A stretch of DNA of 64,000 nt. Origin: Cellulosimicrobium cellulans (GTDB taxonomy: Bacteria > Actinomycetota > Actinomycetes > Actinomycetales > Cellulomonadaceae). A program made the translations under genes and the position numbers. The notes beneath the pieces are model-generated. The model searched no databases and was not told the origin of the DNA. It was given only the letters and a program-made list of their open reading frames with translations. The stretch lies in contig NZ_JAMXST010000002.1 of the NCBI RefSeq assembly GCF_024124905.1, positions 682,001-746,000 of the forward strand, given 5' to 3'. Positions 22,646 through 32,594 of the stretch are shown here, one piece after another (position 1 is the first letter of the stretch; each line of letters begins with the position of its first letter).

Positions 22646-23193
22646 CGGGGGCCGCCCGCGACGTCGAGGCCGCGGGGCCCCTGGTCGCACGACCGGACGT
22701 CGTCGGCCTCCTCGCCGCGCTCGAGGCGCGCGGGTGGACCCTCGCGACCGCCGAGTCGCTCACGGGCGGGCTGCTCTCCGCGACGATCGTCGACGTCCCG
22801 GGCGCGTCGCGCGTGCTCCGCGGCGCGGTCGTCGCCTACGCGACGGACGTCAAGCAGTCGGTGCTCGGGGTCGACGGCGACCTCCTCGCCGCGCACGGGG
22901 CGGTCCACCCGGACGTCGCGCGCCAGATGGCGGAGCGGGTACGGGAGGTGCTCGGCGCGGACGTGGGGGTCGCGACCACGGGCGTCGCGGGACCGGACCC
23001 GCAGGACGGCCGACCACCGGGCACGGTGTTCGTGGCGGCGAGCGGGCCCCGCGGGACGCACGTACGGCGGCTGCACCTCGACGGCGAGCGCGCGGCGGTC
23101 CGCGCCGGGACCGTCGCGGCGGCGGTCGACCTCGCGCGCGCGGTGACGGAGGACCGGCCCTCCGCGGACCGGCAGGGTGAAATCCGCGGGTGA
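22642..23193 (+). CDS. cinA: CinA C-terminal domain protein, NMN amidohydrolase (PncC-type)
   Basis: 183 residues, ATG overlapping the pgsA stop. The whole protein is the CinA C-terminal domain: [24 protein letters not shown], a [15 protein letters not shown] strand and the [20 protein letters not shown] loop. There is no N-terminal MoCF-like domain, as in E. coli PncC and most actinobacteria. The enzyme deamidates nicotinamide mononucleotide in pyridine-nucleotide recycling. The pgsA-cinA-clgR order is conserved in actinobacteria. Confidence 0.92.
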   Translation: MTGAARDVEAAGPLVARPDVVGLLAALEARGWTLATAESLTGGLLSATIVDVPGASRVLRGAVVAYATDVKQSVLGVDGDLLAAHGAVHPDVARQMAERVREVLGADVGVATTGVAGPDPQDGRPPGTVFVAASGPRGTHVRRLHLDGERAAVRAGTVAAAVDLARAVTEDRPSADRQGEIRG

Positions 23194-23554
23194 ACCGTGG
23201 TCGCCCGAGCGGCCCGCAGAGCCCGGTCCGGGAGGTGCAGGTGGAGAGGTCGTGAACGTGCCGCGGGGGGTTCGCCGGGCGGCGGGGTGCGGGAACAAGG
23301 CCCCACGTCGGGACGTTGCACAGCACGTGATCGCCAACAGGACCGTCAACCGACCGGTGGGCCGCACGGACAACGCGCCGACGGCCGGTCCGGCACGCCG
23401 CACCGGAGACGTGAGCGGACCGCGGGCGGGGTACGGTAGGACGACCCCGTCACGCGGGGCAGTGAACAGGAAGACCGGCACGAGCAGTACGCGCACCCCG
23501 GTGGGGGCCTCACCGGCTCCCGGGGGCGCACGGGACACGGAAGGGGGTCGCCAG
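23194..23554 (+). other. Upstream region of clgR, no gene
   Basis: 361 bases without a credible reading frame. A possible -10 is TACGGTAGGAC around 23432-23442, which would give a leader of about 110 bases. GC-rich repeats occur, but I cannot point to a clear ClgR-binding palindrome. clgR autoregulation is known in relatives, so a regulatory leader is plausible. Confidence 0.4.
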
Positions 23555-23896
23555 ATGATTGTTCTTCGACGAGAGATCGGGGACGTGCTGCGAGACGCTC
23601 GCCAGCGACAGGGGCGCACCCTGCGAGAGGTGTCCTCCGCCGCACGGGTCTCGCTGGGCTACCTCAGCGAGGTGGAGCGCGGTCAGAAGGAAGCGTCGTC
23701 GGAGCTCCTCGGCTCGATCTGCGAGGCGCTCGACATCCCGATGTCGTTGGTGCTGCGCGAGGTCAGCGACCGGGTCGCCGTCGCCGAGGGTCTGCTCATC
23801 CCGGACACGATCCCGGCAGACTTCGCGACCGCGGTCCTCGGGCGGCAGAACCCCGACGGCACCGCACGACGAGAGGACCTGCAGCCCGTCGGCTGA
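23555..23896 (+). CDS. clgR: Helix-turn-helix regulator of the ClgR/PopR type
   Basis: 113 residues from ATG 23555 (Shine-Dalgarno AAGGGGG). An XRE-type helix-turn-helix occupies about 8-66: [45 protein letters not shown] is almost the actinobacterial ClgR sequence. ClgR activates clpP1P2, clpC and other proteostasis genes and is itself a Clp substrate. Its C-terminus here, DLQPVG, does not end in the two alanines seen in some ClgR degrons. Position after pgsA-cinA supports the name. Confidence 0.93.
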   Translation: MIVLRREIGDVLRDARQRQGRTLREVSSAARVSLGYLSEVERGQKEASSELLGSICEALDIPMSLVLREVSDRVAVAEGLLIPDTIPADFATAVLGRQNPDGTARREDLQPVG

Positions 23897-23948
23897 CGGT
23901 CCACGCCGGGGCCGCCCCGGAGCAGGTGCCGGGCAGAGACGCCCGCGA

Positions 23949-24788
23949 TCACCCGCTCGCGGGCGGCGCCTGGCACGAGGGACACCAGAAGACCGGACGT
24001 TCGTACGGCGGCTCGTTCGCCGTACCTTCTGCGACAGGCGTGCCACAGACGTGGCACGCCTTTCGTGTGCGCGCGTGCACGTGACGCACGACGCCGGCCC
24101 GGGGGTCGAACCCGTGCCGGACGGTGCGCTGCATGAGCGCTCGTGCCGTCGTGAGCACGCCCGCGAGGTCCTCGACGTCCCGGACCGGCGTCCACGGGTA
24201 GATCCGCTCCGCGAAGAGCGACTCGGCCGTGTAGATCGTGCCGATGCCGGCGACGAGGTGCTGGTCGAGCAGCGCCTCCGCGACCGGGACGCCGGTCCTC
24301 TCCCGGCCCGGCCGGTGCCGTGGTCCGGTGCCGCCCGCGGCGTCATCCGCTCGCAGGCGCGCGACGGCCTCCGCGACCCCCTCCGTGGGGAAGTCGTCGG
24401 CCAGCACGTCGGGGCCGAGCGGGCCGGTGATGGTCGGCTCGTCGGCGGTGCGCAGCACGTGGAGCATCCCGATGCGGTTCCCGACTGCCGTCCACCACGC
24501 GTTGGCGAGCACCACGCGCACCGACGGCTCCGCGGCGCGCGCGTCCCGGGCGCCCGTGCGCGCGATCCGCCACGACCCCTCCATGCGCAGGTGCGTGTGC
24601 AGCGACCGACCGTCGTCGAGCCGCGTGAACAGGTGCTTGCCGTACGGGACGTTCGCCACGACCGTGCGGCCCGTGAGGTCGACCTCCGCGGCGGTCGGCC
24701 ACCGCAGCTCCGCGCGCACCAGCACACGCCCGGCGAGCGCCTCGTCCAGACGCGCGGACACGAGCCGCAGGATGTCACCCTCGGGCAC
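23949..24788 (-). CDS. nei: Fpg/Nei-family DNA glycosylase (endonuclease VIII-like)
   Basis: 279 residues from GTG 24788 (Shine-Dalgarno GGGAGGG). After Met removal the N-terminus is PEGD, placing the catalytic Pro2-Glu3 pair and the Nei-type fourth residue. The H2TH region contains LLDQHLVAGIGTIYTAESLF. A C-terminal zinc finger is formed by Cys245-Cys248 and Cys269-Cys272. The enzyme excises oxidised pyrimidines and nicks the strand. It lies 68 bases after lhr on the same strand, the same pair as Rv3296-Rv3297 in M. tuberculosis. Confidence 0.94.
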   Translation of the reverse strand: MPEGDILRLVSARLDEALAGRVLVRAELRWPTAAEVDLTGRTVVANVPYGKHLFTRLDDGRSLHTHLRMEGSWRIARTGARDARAAEPSVRVVLANAWWTAVGNRIGMLHVLRTADEPTITGPLGPDVLADDFPTEGVAEAVARLRADDAAGGTGPRHRPGRERTGVPVAEALLDQHLVAGIGTIYTAESLFAERIYPWTPVRDVEDLAGVLTTARALMQRTVRHGFDPRAGVVRHVHARTRKACHVCGTPVAEGTANEPPYERPVFWCPSCQAPPASG

Positions 24789-24856
24789 GGCCGTCCCTCC
24801 CGATGCTCGGCGGGCGTCCCCGGCTCCCACCGGGTCGTGATCGCAGGGGTGCCACG

Positions 24857-27800
24857 TCAGGCCGCCCGCAGACCGCGCGGCGTCGCGCGGAACCCGGCGT
24901 CGAGGAGGGCACGGACCGCCTCGTCGGCGGACGTGGCCGTCGTGCCCGCCCCGGCCAGCGCCTCGACGCCGTCGACCCGCTGCACCACGACCTTGCCGAG
25001 CCGGCCCGCGCGCACCGCGCGGACGAGCTCGGCGCTCGCCTCCGCGAGCCGCGGGCCGTCGACGAACGAGAGGACCGACCGTCCTCCGCGCTCGACGTAC
25101 AGGGCGAGGTCGCCGTCGCTCAGCACGACGACGGCCCCGGCCTTGCGCCCGGGGCGGTGCCCGCGAGACGCCTCGCCACTGGTCGCCGCACGATCCGACG
25201 GCGCTCCGCCGCCGGCCGGCCCGGCCGCCGCGGTGCCCGGCCCCGGGCTCGCCGCGGCCGGTCGCGCGGGCCACGGCAGCGCGGCCCCGTAGGGGTTGGC
25301 GGGGTCGGTCGCCGCGAGGAGCACCGCGCCCGGGCGAGGGCCCCCGCGCGACGTGCCGTCGTCGGGCCGCGGCCGAGGCTGGCCGTCCGGCCCCTTGCCC
25401 GACCCGCGGGCCGCGGCGGACTCGATCGCCCGCTCACGGTCCTGGGCGTCGGTGCGGAGCTGGTCGACCGCGCCGGGCAGCGCGAACTGGGAACCGCCGA
25501 GGTGCTCGACGAAGTACCCGCGCCGCGCCGCCCCGGTCGCCTCCAGCTCGCTCAGCACGCGGTACACCGCGCGGAACGACCCCGCGACGCCCTCGGCGGG
25601 GGCGACGGCGCGCGTGAGCACCCCGTGCCGGTCGAGCAGCACGCGCGCGAGCGCGTGCGCGCGCCGGGTCGGGTCGGTCTCGCGCCGCGGCAGCGCCGAC
25701 CAGCGGCCCGCTCCGCCGCGCAGCGTGGTGTCCGGGGACGTCGGCGGCCGCAGGCCTGCGAACCGGCCGCGCCCCACCGGACGGGCGCGCGCGGGAGCCC
25801 GGGGGGCGCGGTGCGCACCACCGCCCGTGCCGAGCCGGGCGCGCAACGAGCCCAGCCCGTCGTTGGTCACGTGCCCCGACCAGACGAGGTCCCACAGCGC
25901 CTCGAGCGTCGGCCCGACCTCGGCGCCCGCCCGCTCGGCGAGCCGCGGGAGGAAGTAGCCGCCCGAGCCGTCGAGCAGGTCGAGGAGGGTCGCGTGGAGC
26001 CCGGTCTCCGGCGCGGGACCGGGGTCCGGCAGCGTGAGCGGCGCCCACTCGGCCAGGTGGAGGCTCACGAGCCCGTCGCCCCCGCCCGAGCCGGGCAGCG
26101 GGGCGTGGCCGCACCACACGACCTCTCCGGTCGTCGTGAGCTCGTCGAGCATCGTCGGCGTGTAGTCCGTGACCCGCGACGGCAGGACGAGCGTCTCGAG
26201 CGCCGACGCGGGCACGGCGGCCCCCGAGAGCTGCTCGACGACGCGCAGGAGGCCGTCTGCCCCGCGCAGCGCACCCAGCCCCTGCCACCGCGGGAGGAAG
26301 ACGCCGAGGGTCTCGGACGCCACCGGTTCGACCTCCGCGCGCAGCGCGGCGAGCGAGCGGCGCCGCAGCACGCGCAGCACCTCGGCGTCGCACCAGTCGT
26401 CGCCGGTGCCCCCGATCGACTCCGGCCGCAGGCGACCGCGGACGACCATCCGGGCGGCCTCGAGCCGCTCCAGCGTCTGCGCCACGACGGCGACGCCGAG
26501 GCCGAGCCGCGCCGCGACGTCCGCCGCGGTGAACGGTCCGTGGGTGCGCGCGTGGCGCCGCACGAGGTCGCCGAGCGGGTCGGGCACGGGCTCGGTGAAC
26601 ACCTCGGGGATGCCGACGGGCAGCGCGACGCCGAGCGCGTCGCGCAGTCGCCCGGCGTCCTCGACGACGGCCCACTGCACCGCCCGCTCGGGGACGACGC
26701 CCGCCAGCCGGACGCGGATCACGCGCCGGGCCGCCTCGAGCTCGCGGAGCCATTCCTGTGCGCCGGCGCGCACGTCCTCGCGCGTGCGGGCCGCGACCTC
26801 GGCGTCCGTGAGGGGGCCGACGCGGCGCAGCACGTCCCACACGTCCTCGGCGTGGCGGGCCTGGCGTTCCGGCGCGAGCGCGCCGAGCTCCGCCTCGGTC
26901 CGCTCGATCTGCGCCGGGTCGAGCAGGTCGGCGAGCTGGGCCGCGACGCCGTCCCCGCCGAGCAACTCGGCGAGCAGCGTCGGGTCGAGAGACAGCGCCG
27001 CCGCCCGCCGCTCCGCGAGCGGGGCGTCGCCGTCGTAGAGGAACTGCGCCGTGTACCCGAACAGGAGGGACTGCGCGAACGGCGACGGCGTCGGCGTCGT
27101 CACCTCGACGAGGCGCACGCGCCCGGCGGCGAGGTCGCGCATGAGGTCGGTGAGCGCCGCGACGTCGAAGTCGTCCTGCAGGCACTCGCGCGCGGCCTCG
27201 AGGACGATCGGGAACTCGGGGTACTGCGACGCGACCGACAGGAGCTGGGCGGAGCGCTGGCGCTGCTGCCACAGCGGCTGGCGGCGGTCCGGGCGACGCC
27301 GGGGGAGCAGGAGCGCACGCGCCGCGGCCTCGCGGAACCGGGACGCGAACATGACGGACCCGCCGAGCTCGTCGCGCACCGCGTCGAGGACCTCGTCGGG
27401 GTCGAGGAGCAGGTCCTCCACGGGGACGACCGGCGCGTCGCCGCCGAGCCCGCCGGTCCCGTCGCTCGACCCCTCGAGCCACGAGTCCCCGGTGTCGGGC
27501 AGGCGCAGGACGATGCCGTCGTCCGCGTGCATCGCGGCGGCGTCGACGCCGTACCGCTCCCGCAGCCGCGCGGCGAGCACGAGCGCCCACGGGGCGTGGA
27601 CCTTCGCCCCGTAGGGCGAGTGCACGACGACGCGCCAGTCCCCGAGCTCGTCGCGGAACCGCTCGACGACGACCGTCCGGTCGTCCGGGACGCGGCCGGT
27701 CGCGTCGCGCTGCTCGCGGAGGTAGGCGAGCAGGTTGTCGCTCGCCCACGCGTCGAGCCCCGCGGAGCGCAGCCGATCGGCCGCGGCGTCGTGGTCGTCC

Positions 27801-29923
27801 GCCGCGAGGGTGTCGGTCTCGCGGACCCAGGCACCGAGGGCGCGGCCGAGCTCGGCGGGCCGGCCGGGCGAGTCGCCCTTCCAGAACGGCAGGCGCCCCG
27901 GGATGCCCGGCGCCGGGGTCACGAGCACGCGGTCGGGCGTGATGTCCTCGATGCGCCACGTGCTCGACCCGAGCGTGAACGTGTCGCCGACGCGCGACTC
28001 GTACACCATCTCCTCGTCGAGCTCGCCGACGCGCTTCCCGCCGCGCGGCGCCCGGCCGCCCGCGGTGTCCGGGTCGCCCGCGACGGTCCCGGAGTCCGTC
28101 GCGAGGAAGACGCCGTACATCCCGCGGTCGGGGATCGTCCCGCCGCTCGTCGCGGCGAGGCGCAGCGCCCCCGGACGACCCGTGATCCGCCCGGACGCGC
28201 GGTCCCACACGATCCGTGCGCGCAGCTCGCCGAAGTCCTCGCTCGGGTAGCGTCCCGCGAGCATGTCGAGCACCGCGTGCAGCGACGCGTCGCCCAGGTG
28301 GGCGTAGGGCGCGCTGCGGCGCACGACGGTCGCGAGCTCCGCCACCGTCCACTCGTCGACGGCGACCATGGCCACCACCTGCTGCGCGAGCACGTCGAGC
28401 GGGTTCGCGAGCACGTGCAGCTCCTCGATGCCCCCGGTGCGCATGCGCTCGGCCACGACGGCCGACGGCACGAGGTCGCCCCGGTGCGTGGGGAACACGA
28501 CGCCGTGCGACACGGCGCCCACCTGGTGCCCCGCCCGGCCGATCCGCTGGAGCCCCGACGCGACCGACGGCGGGGCGCCCACCTGCACCACGAGGTCGAC
28601 CGCGCCCATGTCGATGCCGAGCTCGAGGCTCGACGTCGCGACGACCGCGGGCAGCCGTCCGTCCTTGAGCTCGGTCTCCGTGCGCGTGCGCTCGGCGCGG
28701 CTCATCGACCCGTGGTGCGCGCGGGCGATGACGGGCTCGACGCCCGAGCTCGCGCCCGACTGGGCCTGCACCTGGGCCGCGGTGACCGTCCCCGGGTCGA
28801 GGACGTCCTCGCCCTGACGCTCCGCCCACACCTCGTTCATGCGCGCCGTGAGCCGCTCGGCGCCCCGGCGCGAGTTGGTGAAGACGAGCGTGGAGCGGTG
28901 GTCGGCGACGAGGTCGACGACGCGCTCCTCGACGTGCGGCCACACCGACGGCCGCGGAGGGCGGACGCCCGGTGCCCCGGTGGGCCGCGAGGTCGCCGGA
29001 CCCGACAGGTCGGGCTCGCCGGGGGGCAGGGGCGGGAGGCCGTCGGTCGTCGTCCCCGGCGCCGTGTCACGACCACCGGGATCGTCTGCCCCCGCCGCCG
29101 TCCGCCTCGAGGTGTCGGGCACGAGCGCGGCCGTGCCGAGGTCCGCGAGGTCGGGGACGGGCACCACGACGTCGACCTCGATGCGCTTGCTCGCGGGCGG
29201 CTGCACGACGACCACCTCGCGCCCGGCCTCCGCCTCCGGGCGGTGGCCGCCGAGGAACGTCGCGACGGCCTCGACGGGTCGGACCGTCGCCGAGAGCCCG
29301 ACGCGCTGCGCGGGCGGTCGGCCCTGCGCCTCCAGGAAGGCGTCGAGCCGTTCGAGGGACACGGCGAGGTGCGCGCCGCGCTTGGTCCCCGCCACGGCGT
29401 GGATCTCGTCGACGATCACCGTCTCGACGCCCGCGAGACCCGCACGGGCCTGCGAGGTCAGCACGAGGAACAGCGACTCGGGCGTCGTGATGAGGATGTC
29501 CGGCGGGTGCGTCGCGAGGCGCCGCCGCTCGCTCGTGGGCGTGTCGCCCGTCCGGGTGCCGACGACGACGTCCGGCACCTCGAGCCCGAGGCGCACCGCC
29601 GCCTGCCGGATGCCCGCGAGCGGCGACCGGAGGTTGCGCTCGACGTCGGCGGCGAGCGCCTTGAGGGGCGACACGTACACGACGCGGCAGCGGTGCTCCC
29701 GGGCGACCTCCTCGCCGGCCCTCGGCGCGCCCATGATCCGGTCGAGCGACCAGAGGAACGCCGCGAGCGTCTTGCCCGACCCGGTCGGGGCGACGACGAG
29801 CGCGTGCCGGTCGCTCGACACCGCGTCCCACGCCCCCGCCTGCGCGGCGGTCGGGGCGTCGAACGCGCCCGAGAACCAGGAGCGCGTGGGCGCGGCGAAG
29901 CGCGCGAGCGGGTCCGTGGTCAC
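24857..29923 (-). CDS. lhr: Lhr-family ATP-dependent DNA/RNA helicase
   Basis: 1688 residues from GTG 29923. The superfamily-2 core has Walker A APTGSGKT (Lys51), TPES, DEIH (172-175) and SATV, then the helicase C domain with TNSRRGAERLT and QRIGRAGHQ. The Lhr-specific winged-helix and beta-barrel domains fill the C-terminal 800 residues (SVMFASRFREAAARALLLPRR is typical). A low-complexity Pro/Gly/Arg insert sits near residues 1500-1600. Lhr is a 3'-5' helicase in DNA repair, induced by damage in mycobacteria. It is the first gene of the lhr-nei operon. Confidence 0.96.
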   Translation of the reverse strand: MTTDPLARFAAPTRSWFSGAFDAPTAAQAGAWDAVSSDRHALVVAPTGSGKTLAAFLWSLDRIMGAPRAGEEVAREHRCRVVYVSPLKALAADVERNLRSPLAGIRQAAVRLGLEVPDVVVGTRTGDTPTSERRRLATHPPDILITTPESLFLVLTSQARAGLAGVETVIVDEIHAVAGTKRGAHLAVSLERLDAFLEAQGRPPAQRVGLSATVRPVEAVATFLGGHRPEAEAGREVVVVQPPASKRIEVDVVVPVPDLADLGTAALVPDTSRRTAAGADDPGGRDTAPGTTTDGLPPLPPGEPDLSGPATSRPTGAPGVRPPRPSVWPHVEERVVDLVADHRSTLVFTNSRRGAERLTARMNEVWAERQGEDVLDPGTVTAAQVQAQSGASSGVEPVIARAHHGSMSRAERTRTETELKDGRLPAVVATSSLELGIDMGAVDLVVQVGAPPSVASGLQRIGRAGHQVGAVSHGVVFPTHRGDLVPSAVVAERMRTGGIEELHVLANPLDVLAQQVVAMVAVDEWTVAELATVVRRSAPYAHLGDASLHAVLDMLAGRYPSEDFGELRARIVWDRASGRITGRPGALRLAATSGGTIPDRGMYGVFLATDSGTVAGDPDTAGGRAPRGGKRVGELDEEMVYESRVGDTFTLGSSTWRIEDITPDRVLVTPAPGIPGRLPFWKGDSPGRPAELGRALGAWVRETDTLAADDHDAAADRLRSAGLDAWASDNLLAYLREQRDATGRVPDDRTVVVERFRDELGDWRVVVHSPYGAKVHAPWALVLAARLRERYGVDAAAMHADDGIVLRLPDTGDSWLEGSSDGTGGLGGDAPVVPVEDLLLDPDEVLDAVRDELGGSVMFASRFREAAARALLLPRRRPDRRQPLWQQRQRSAQLLSVASQYPEFPIVLEAARECLQDDFDVAALTDLMRDLAAGRVRLVEVTTPTPSPFAQSLLFGYTAQFLYDGDAPLAERRAAALSLDPTLLAELLGGDGVAAQLADLLDPAQIERTEAELGALAPERQARHAEDVWDVLRRVGPLTDAEVAARTREDVRAGAQEWLRELEAARRVIRVRLAGVVPERAVQWAVVEDAGRLRDALGVALPVGIPEVFTEPVPDPLGDLVRRHARTHGPFTAADVAARLGLGVAVVAQTLERLEAARMVVRGRLRPESIGGTGDDWCDAEVLRVLRRRSLAALRAEVEPVASETLGVFLPRWQGLGALRGADGLLRVVEQLSGAAVPASALETLVLPSRVTDYTPTMLDELTTTGEVVWCGHAPLPGSGGGDGLVSLHLAEWAPLTLPDPGPAPETGLHATLLDLLDGSGGYFLPRLAERAGAEVGPTLEALWDLVWSGHVTNDGLGSLRARLGTGGGAHRAPRAPARARPVGRGRFAGLRPPTSPDTTLRGGAGRWSALPRRETDPTRRAHALARVLLDRHGVLTRAVAPAEGVAGSFRAVYRVLSELEATGAARRGYFVEHLGGSQFALPGAVDQLRTDAQDRERAIESAAARGSGKGPDGQPRPRPDDGTSRGGPRPGAVLLAATDPANPYGAALPWPARPAAASPGPGTAAAGPAGGGAPSDRAATSGEASRGHRPGRKAGAVVVLSDGDLALYVERGGRSVLSFVDGPRLAEASAELVRAVRAGRLGKVVVQRVDGVEALAGAGTTATSADEAVRALLDAGFRATPRGLRAA

Positions 29924-29929
29924 CCGCTC

Positions 29930-29935
29930 ATTGTC
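29930..29935 (-). promoter_or_regulatory. Leaderless-type -10 of lhr-nei
   Basis: Minus-strand GACAAT ends exactly six bases before the GTG at 29923. Confidence 0.5.
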
Positions 29936-30106
29936 GTCGCGCCCACCCACACGCGCCGCGCGACGGGAGACCGGCGTGCCGCCCGCGCGAGGGACGGCGG
30001 CCGAGCGCCGCGTCGGCGCGCCGGCGCCGCGTGCCGGGACGCGTCGCCCGCCGCGGGGCCGGGCCCGTCCGGGCGGGGAGGGGGTGGACCCGCCCCTCGT
30101 CCGTGG

Positions 30107-30112
30107 GAGGCT
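30107..30112 (+). promoter_or_regulatory. Weak leaderless-type -10 of the DUF3046 gene
   Basis: GAGGCT, six bases, then GTG 30119. Only positions 2 and 6 of TAnnnT are kept. Confidence 0.35.
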
Positions 30113-30118
30113 GGTGCC

Positions 30119-30352
30119 GTGCGCTACCGCGAGTTCTCCGAGCTGGTCGACGAGGTGTTCGGCGCGTCCCTGGGACGCGCCTACGTCCGTGAGCAGGTGC
30201 TGTCCGCGCTCGACGACCGGACGGCGGCCCAGGCCCTCGAGGACGGCGTCGAGCCGCGCGTCGTCTGGCACGCCCTGTGCGACGCGCTCGACGTGCCCGA
30301 CGCGCGGCGCTGGGGCCACGACGACCACCGCCAGGCGCCGCCCCGCCGGTGA
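30119..30352 (+). CDS. DUF3046 family protein
   Basis: 77 residues from GTG 30119. Helical throughout and matching DUF3046: YREFSELVDEVFG, then YVREQVLSALDDRTAAQALEDGVEPRVVWHALCDAL. Function is unknown. Members commonly lie just upstream of recA in actinobacteria, as here (3.2 kb, with two genes between). It is not in an obvious operon. Confidence 0.88.
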   Translation: MRYREFSELVDEVFGASLGRAYVREQVLSALDDRTAAQALEDGVEPRVVWHALCDALDVPDARRWGHDDHRQAPPRR

Positions 30353-30413
30353 GCGCGGCGCGTCGGGTCCCGGCCTCCGACCCGGTCGAGGGGCACACCG
30401 CGCCGCGCGCGAC

Positions 30414-30419
30414 CATGAT
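30414..30419 (+). promoter_or_regulatory. Leaderless-type -10 of the holin-like/phosphodiesterase gene
   Basis: CATGAT, six bases, then ATG 30426. Confidence 0.5.
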
Positions 30420-30425
30420 GGCGCC

Positions 30426-32594
30426 ATGAGCGTCCCCGCCCGTCGTCGCCCCGCGCCGGGACCGCGCGTCACCGCCGCGGACGTCCGCGGCGCGGTCTGG
30501 TCGCTCGTCTCGACGACCGTCGGCCTGGGGCTCGCGATCTGGTTCGTGCCCGGGGTCGAGGTCACCAACCCGTGGTCGCTCCTCCTCGCGGCGCTCGCGG
30601 TCGGTCTGGGCGACGTGCTCCTGCGCCCCGTGCTGCGGAGCCTCGCGCACCGGTTCGGCGTGGTCGGCGCGCTCGTGTCCGGCGTGGTGGCGCAGCTCGC
30701 GGTCGCGTGGGCGGCCCTCACGTACCTGCCGGGGTTCCGGAGCGGGTCCTGGGTGGACGTCCTCGCGGTCCTCGTGCTCGCCGCCGTCCTCATGGCGATC
30801 GGGCGCTGGGTCGTGGGGGCGAGCGACAACGAGTACGTCCTGGGCGACCTCCTCCGGCGCGCGCGCCGGCAGGCCGGTCTGCCGCGACGGGACCGCGGCG
30901 CGGTGGGCGCGGCCGAGCGGCCGGCCGGCCTGCTCGTCGTCCTGCTCGACGGCGTCGCGCGCCCCACGCTCGACTACGCGCTCCAGGCCGGGCTCACCCC
31001 GACCCTCGCGCGCTGGCTCGGGAGCGGCAGCCACCACCTCACGACGTGGTGGGCCCGCGTGCCCGCGACCACGCCCGCCTCGACGATCGGACTCCTGCAC
31101 GGCTCGACCGAGCACGTGCCCGCGTTCCGCTGGTGGTCGCGTGCCCTCGGGCGGCTCGTGGTGACGAACCGGCCCGCCGACGCGGCGGCGGTCGAGGCGC
31201 GCACGAGCGACGGTTCCGGGCTGCTCGCGGGCGGGGGAGTCGCCGTCTCCACGATGTTCTCCGGCGACGCGGCGACGAGCCTGCTCGTCATGAGCCGGGC
31301 GCGCGAGGGTCTCGGGCCCGGCCAGATGTTCGTGCACTTCTTCGCGAGCCCGTTCGTGCTCGTGCGTGCGGTCGTGGTCGCGCTGGGAGAGTTCTTCAAG
31401 GAGCTCTACCAGGGCTGGCAGCAGGCCGTGCGCGGCGTCGAGCCCCGCGTCTCGCGCCTCGGCTGGTACCCGGTGCTGCGCGCGGTCACGAACGTCGTGC
31501 TGCGCGACCTCAACACGACGCTCGTCGCGGAGCAGCTCGTGCGCGGGGCGCCGGTCGTGTGCGTCGACCTCGTCGACTACGACGAGATCGCCCACCACGC
31601 CGGGCCGCTGCGCCCCGAGTCGCTCCGCGCCCTGGAAGGCCTCGACCGCGTCGTCGGGCTCTGGGAGCAGGTCGCGGCCGTGTCCCCGCGCCGGTACGAC
31701 GTCGTCGTGCTGTCCGACCACGGGCAGTCGCTCGGGTCCACGTTCGAGCAGGTCGAGGGCCGGTCCTTCCTCGACGAGGTCCGTCGTCTGATGGCGCTCC
31801 GACCCGGCCCGCACGACGGCCCCCGCGCGGGCGAGGGCAGGTCGCGGGGCGAGGGGCGCCGTCGGGCCACGGCCCCGGACAGCGAGGCGTGGGGCCCGAC
31901 GAACACGGCCCTCAACGCCCTGCGGCCCGCGGCGCCCGAGGCCGTCCCGGAGGGCGCGGGGCGCATGCTGGTCGGCCCGGACCGCTCCGAGCGACGCGGC
32001 GGTCCCGGGGCCGCGCTGCCCGAGCTGCCCGAGGTCGCGGTGGTGGGGTCGGGCAACCTGGGCATGGTGTGGTTCCCGCGCGAGCCGCGGCGGCTCACGG
32101 GGGACGAGGTGCGCGCGCGGTGGCCCGCGCTGCTCCCGGGCCTCGTGGCCAGCCCCGCCGTCGGCGTCGTCGTCGAGCGCGGGACCGGCGGCGCGCTGCG
32201 GGCGCACGGACGGGGCGGCTCGCGCGACCTGCGGACCGGGGAGGTCGTCGGGCAGGACCCGCTCACGGGCTACGGGTCGCGAGCGGCGGCGGACCTGCTG
32301 CGCGTCGCGGACCTCGAGGACGCGGGCGACCTCGTGCTCGTCTCGCGCGTGGACGAGGTCGGGATGGTGCACGCGTTCGAGGGGCTGGTCGGGTCGCACG
32401 GCGGCCTCGGCGGGGCGCAGAACGAGGCCGTGCTCCTGCATCCCGCGCACCTGGCGCTGCCCGACGACGAGCTCGAGGACGTGGACGGCGCGCGCATGCT
32501 CGTCGGGGCCGAGGCGGTCCACCGGCGGCTCGTCGCCTGGCTCGGCGACCTCGGCCTGCGACCCGCCGCGCCCGCGGCGGAGGGGGAGCCGTGA
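30426..32594 (+). CDS. Membrane-anchored alkaline-phosphatase-superfamily phosphodiesterase with holin-4-like domain
   Basis: 722 residues from ATG 30426. The N-terminal 130 residues form four membrane helices (about 25-42, 48-66, 78-100 and 109-128) like the phage-holin family 4 / Mycobacterium membrane-domain proteins. A soluble phosphodiesterase/phosphatase domain follows: VVLLDGVARPT with the first metal aspartate, ATTPASTIGLLHGS, VCVDLVDYDEIAHHAGP, VVLSDHGQSLG. A Pro/Arg-rich insert interrupts it near 460-520. Substrate unknown; the active site could face either side. It overlaps the next gene (GTGA). Confidence 0.82.
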   Translation: MSVPARRRPAPGPRVTAADVRGAVWSLVSTTVGLGLAIWFVPGVEVTNPWSLLLAALAVGLGDVLLRPVLRSLAHRFGVVGALVSGVVAQLAVAWAALTYLPGFRSGSWVDVLAVLVLAAVLMAIGRWVVGASDNEYVLGDLLRRARRQAGLPRRDRGAVGAAERPAGLLVVLLDGVARPTLDYALQAGLTPTLARWLGSGSHHLTTWWARVPATTPASTIGLLHGSTEHVPAFRWWSRALGRLVVTNRPADAAAVEARTSDGSGLLAGGGVAVSTMFSGDAATSLLVMSRAREGLGPGQMFVHFFASPFVLVRAVVVALGEFFKELYQGWQQAVRGVEPRVSRLGWYPVLRAVTNVVLRDLNTTLVAEQLVRGAPVVCVDLVDYDEIAHHAGPLRPESLRALEGLDRVVGLWEQVAAVSPRRYDVVVLSDHGQSLGSTFEQVEGRSFLDEVRRLMALRPGPHDGPRAGEGRSRGEGRRRATAPDSEAWGPTNTALNALRPAAPEAVPEGAGRMLVGPDRSERRGGPGAALPELPEVAVVGSGNLGMVWFPREPRRLTGDEVRARWPALLPGLVASPAVGVVVERGTGGALRAHGRGGSRDLRTGEVVGQDPLTGYGSRAAADLLRVADLEDAGDLVLVSRVDEVGMVHAFEGLVGSHGGLGGAQNEAVLLHPAHLALPDDELEDVDGARMLVGAEAVHRRLVAWLGDLGLRPAAPAAEGEP

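Noticed and set aside
22642-23193. Truncated cinA pseudogene
   Set aside because: The single C-terminal domain is complete and is the normal PncC-type form in actinobacteria.
24803-30352. Very long open frame on the plus strand opposite lhr and nei
   Set aside because: It is an antisense shadow caused by the strong third-position GC bias of lhr; its translation is low-complexity Arg/Pro/Ala. Only its final part, the DUF3046 gene, is real.
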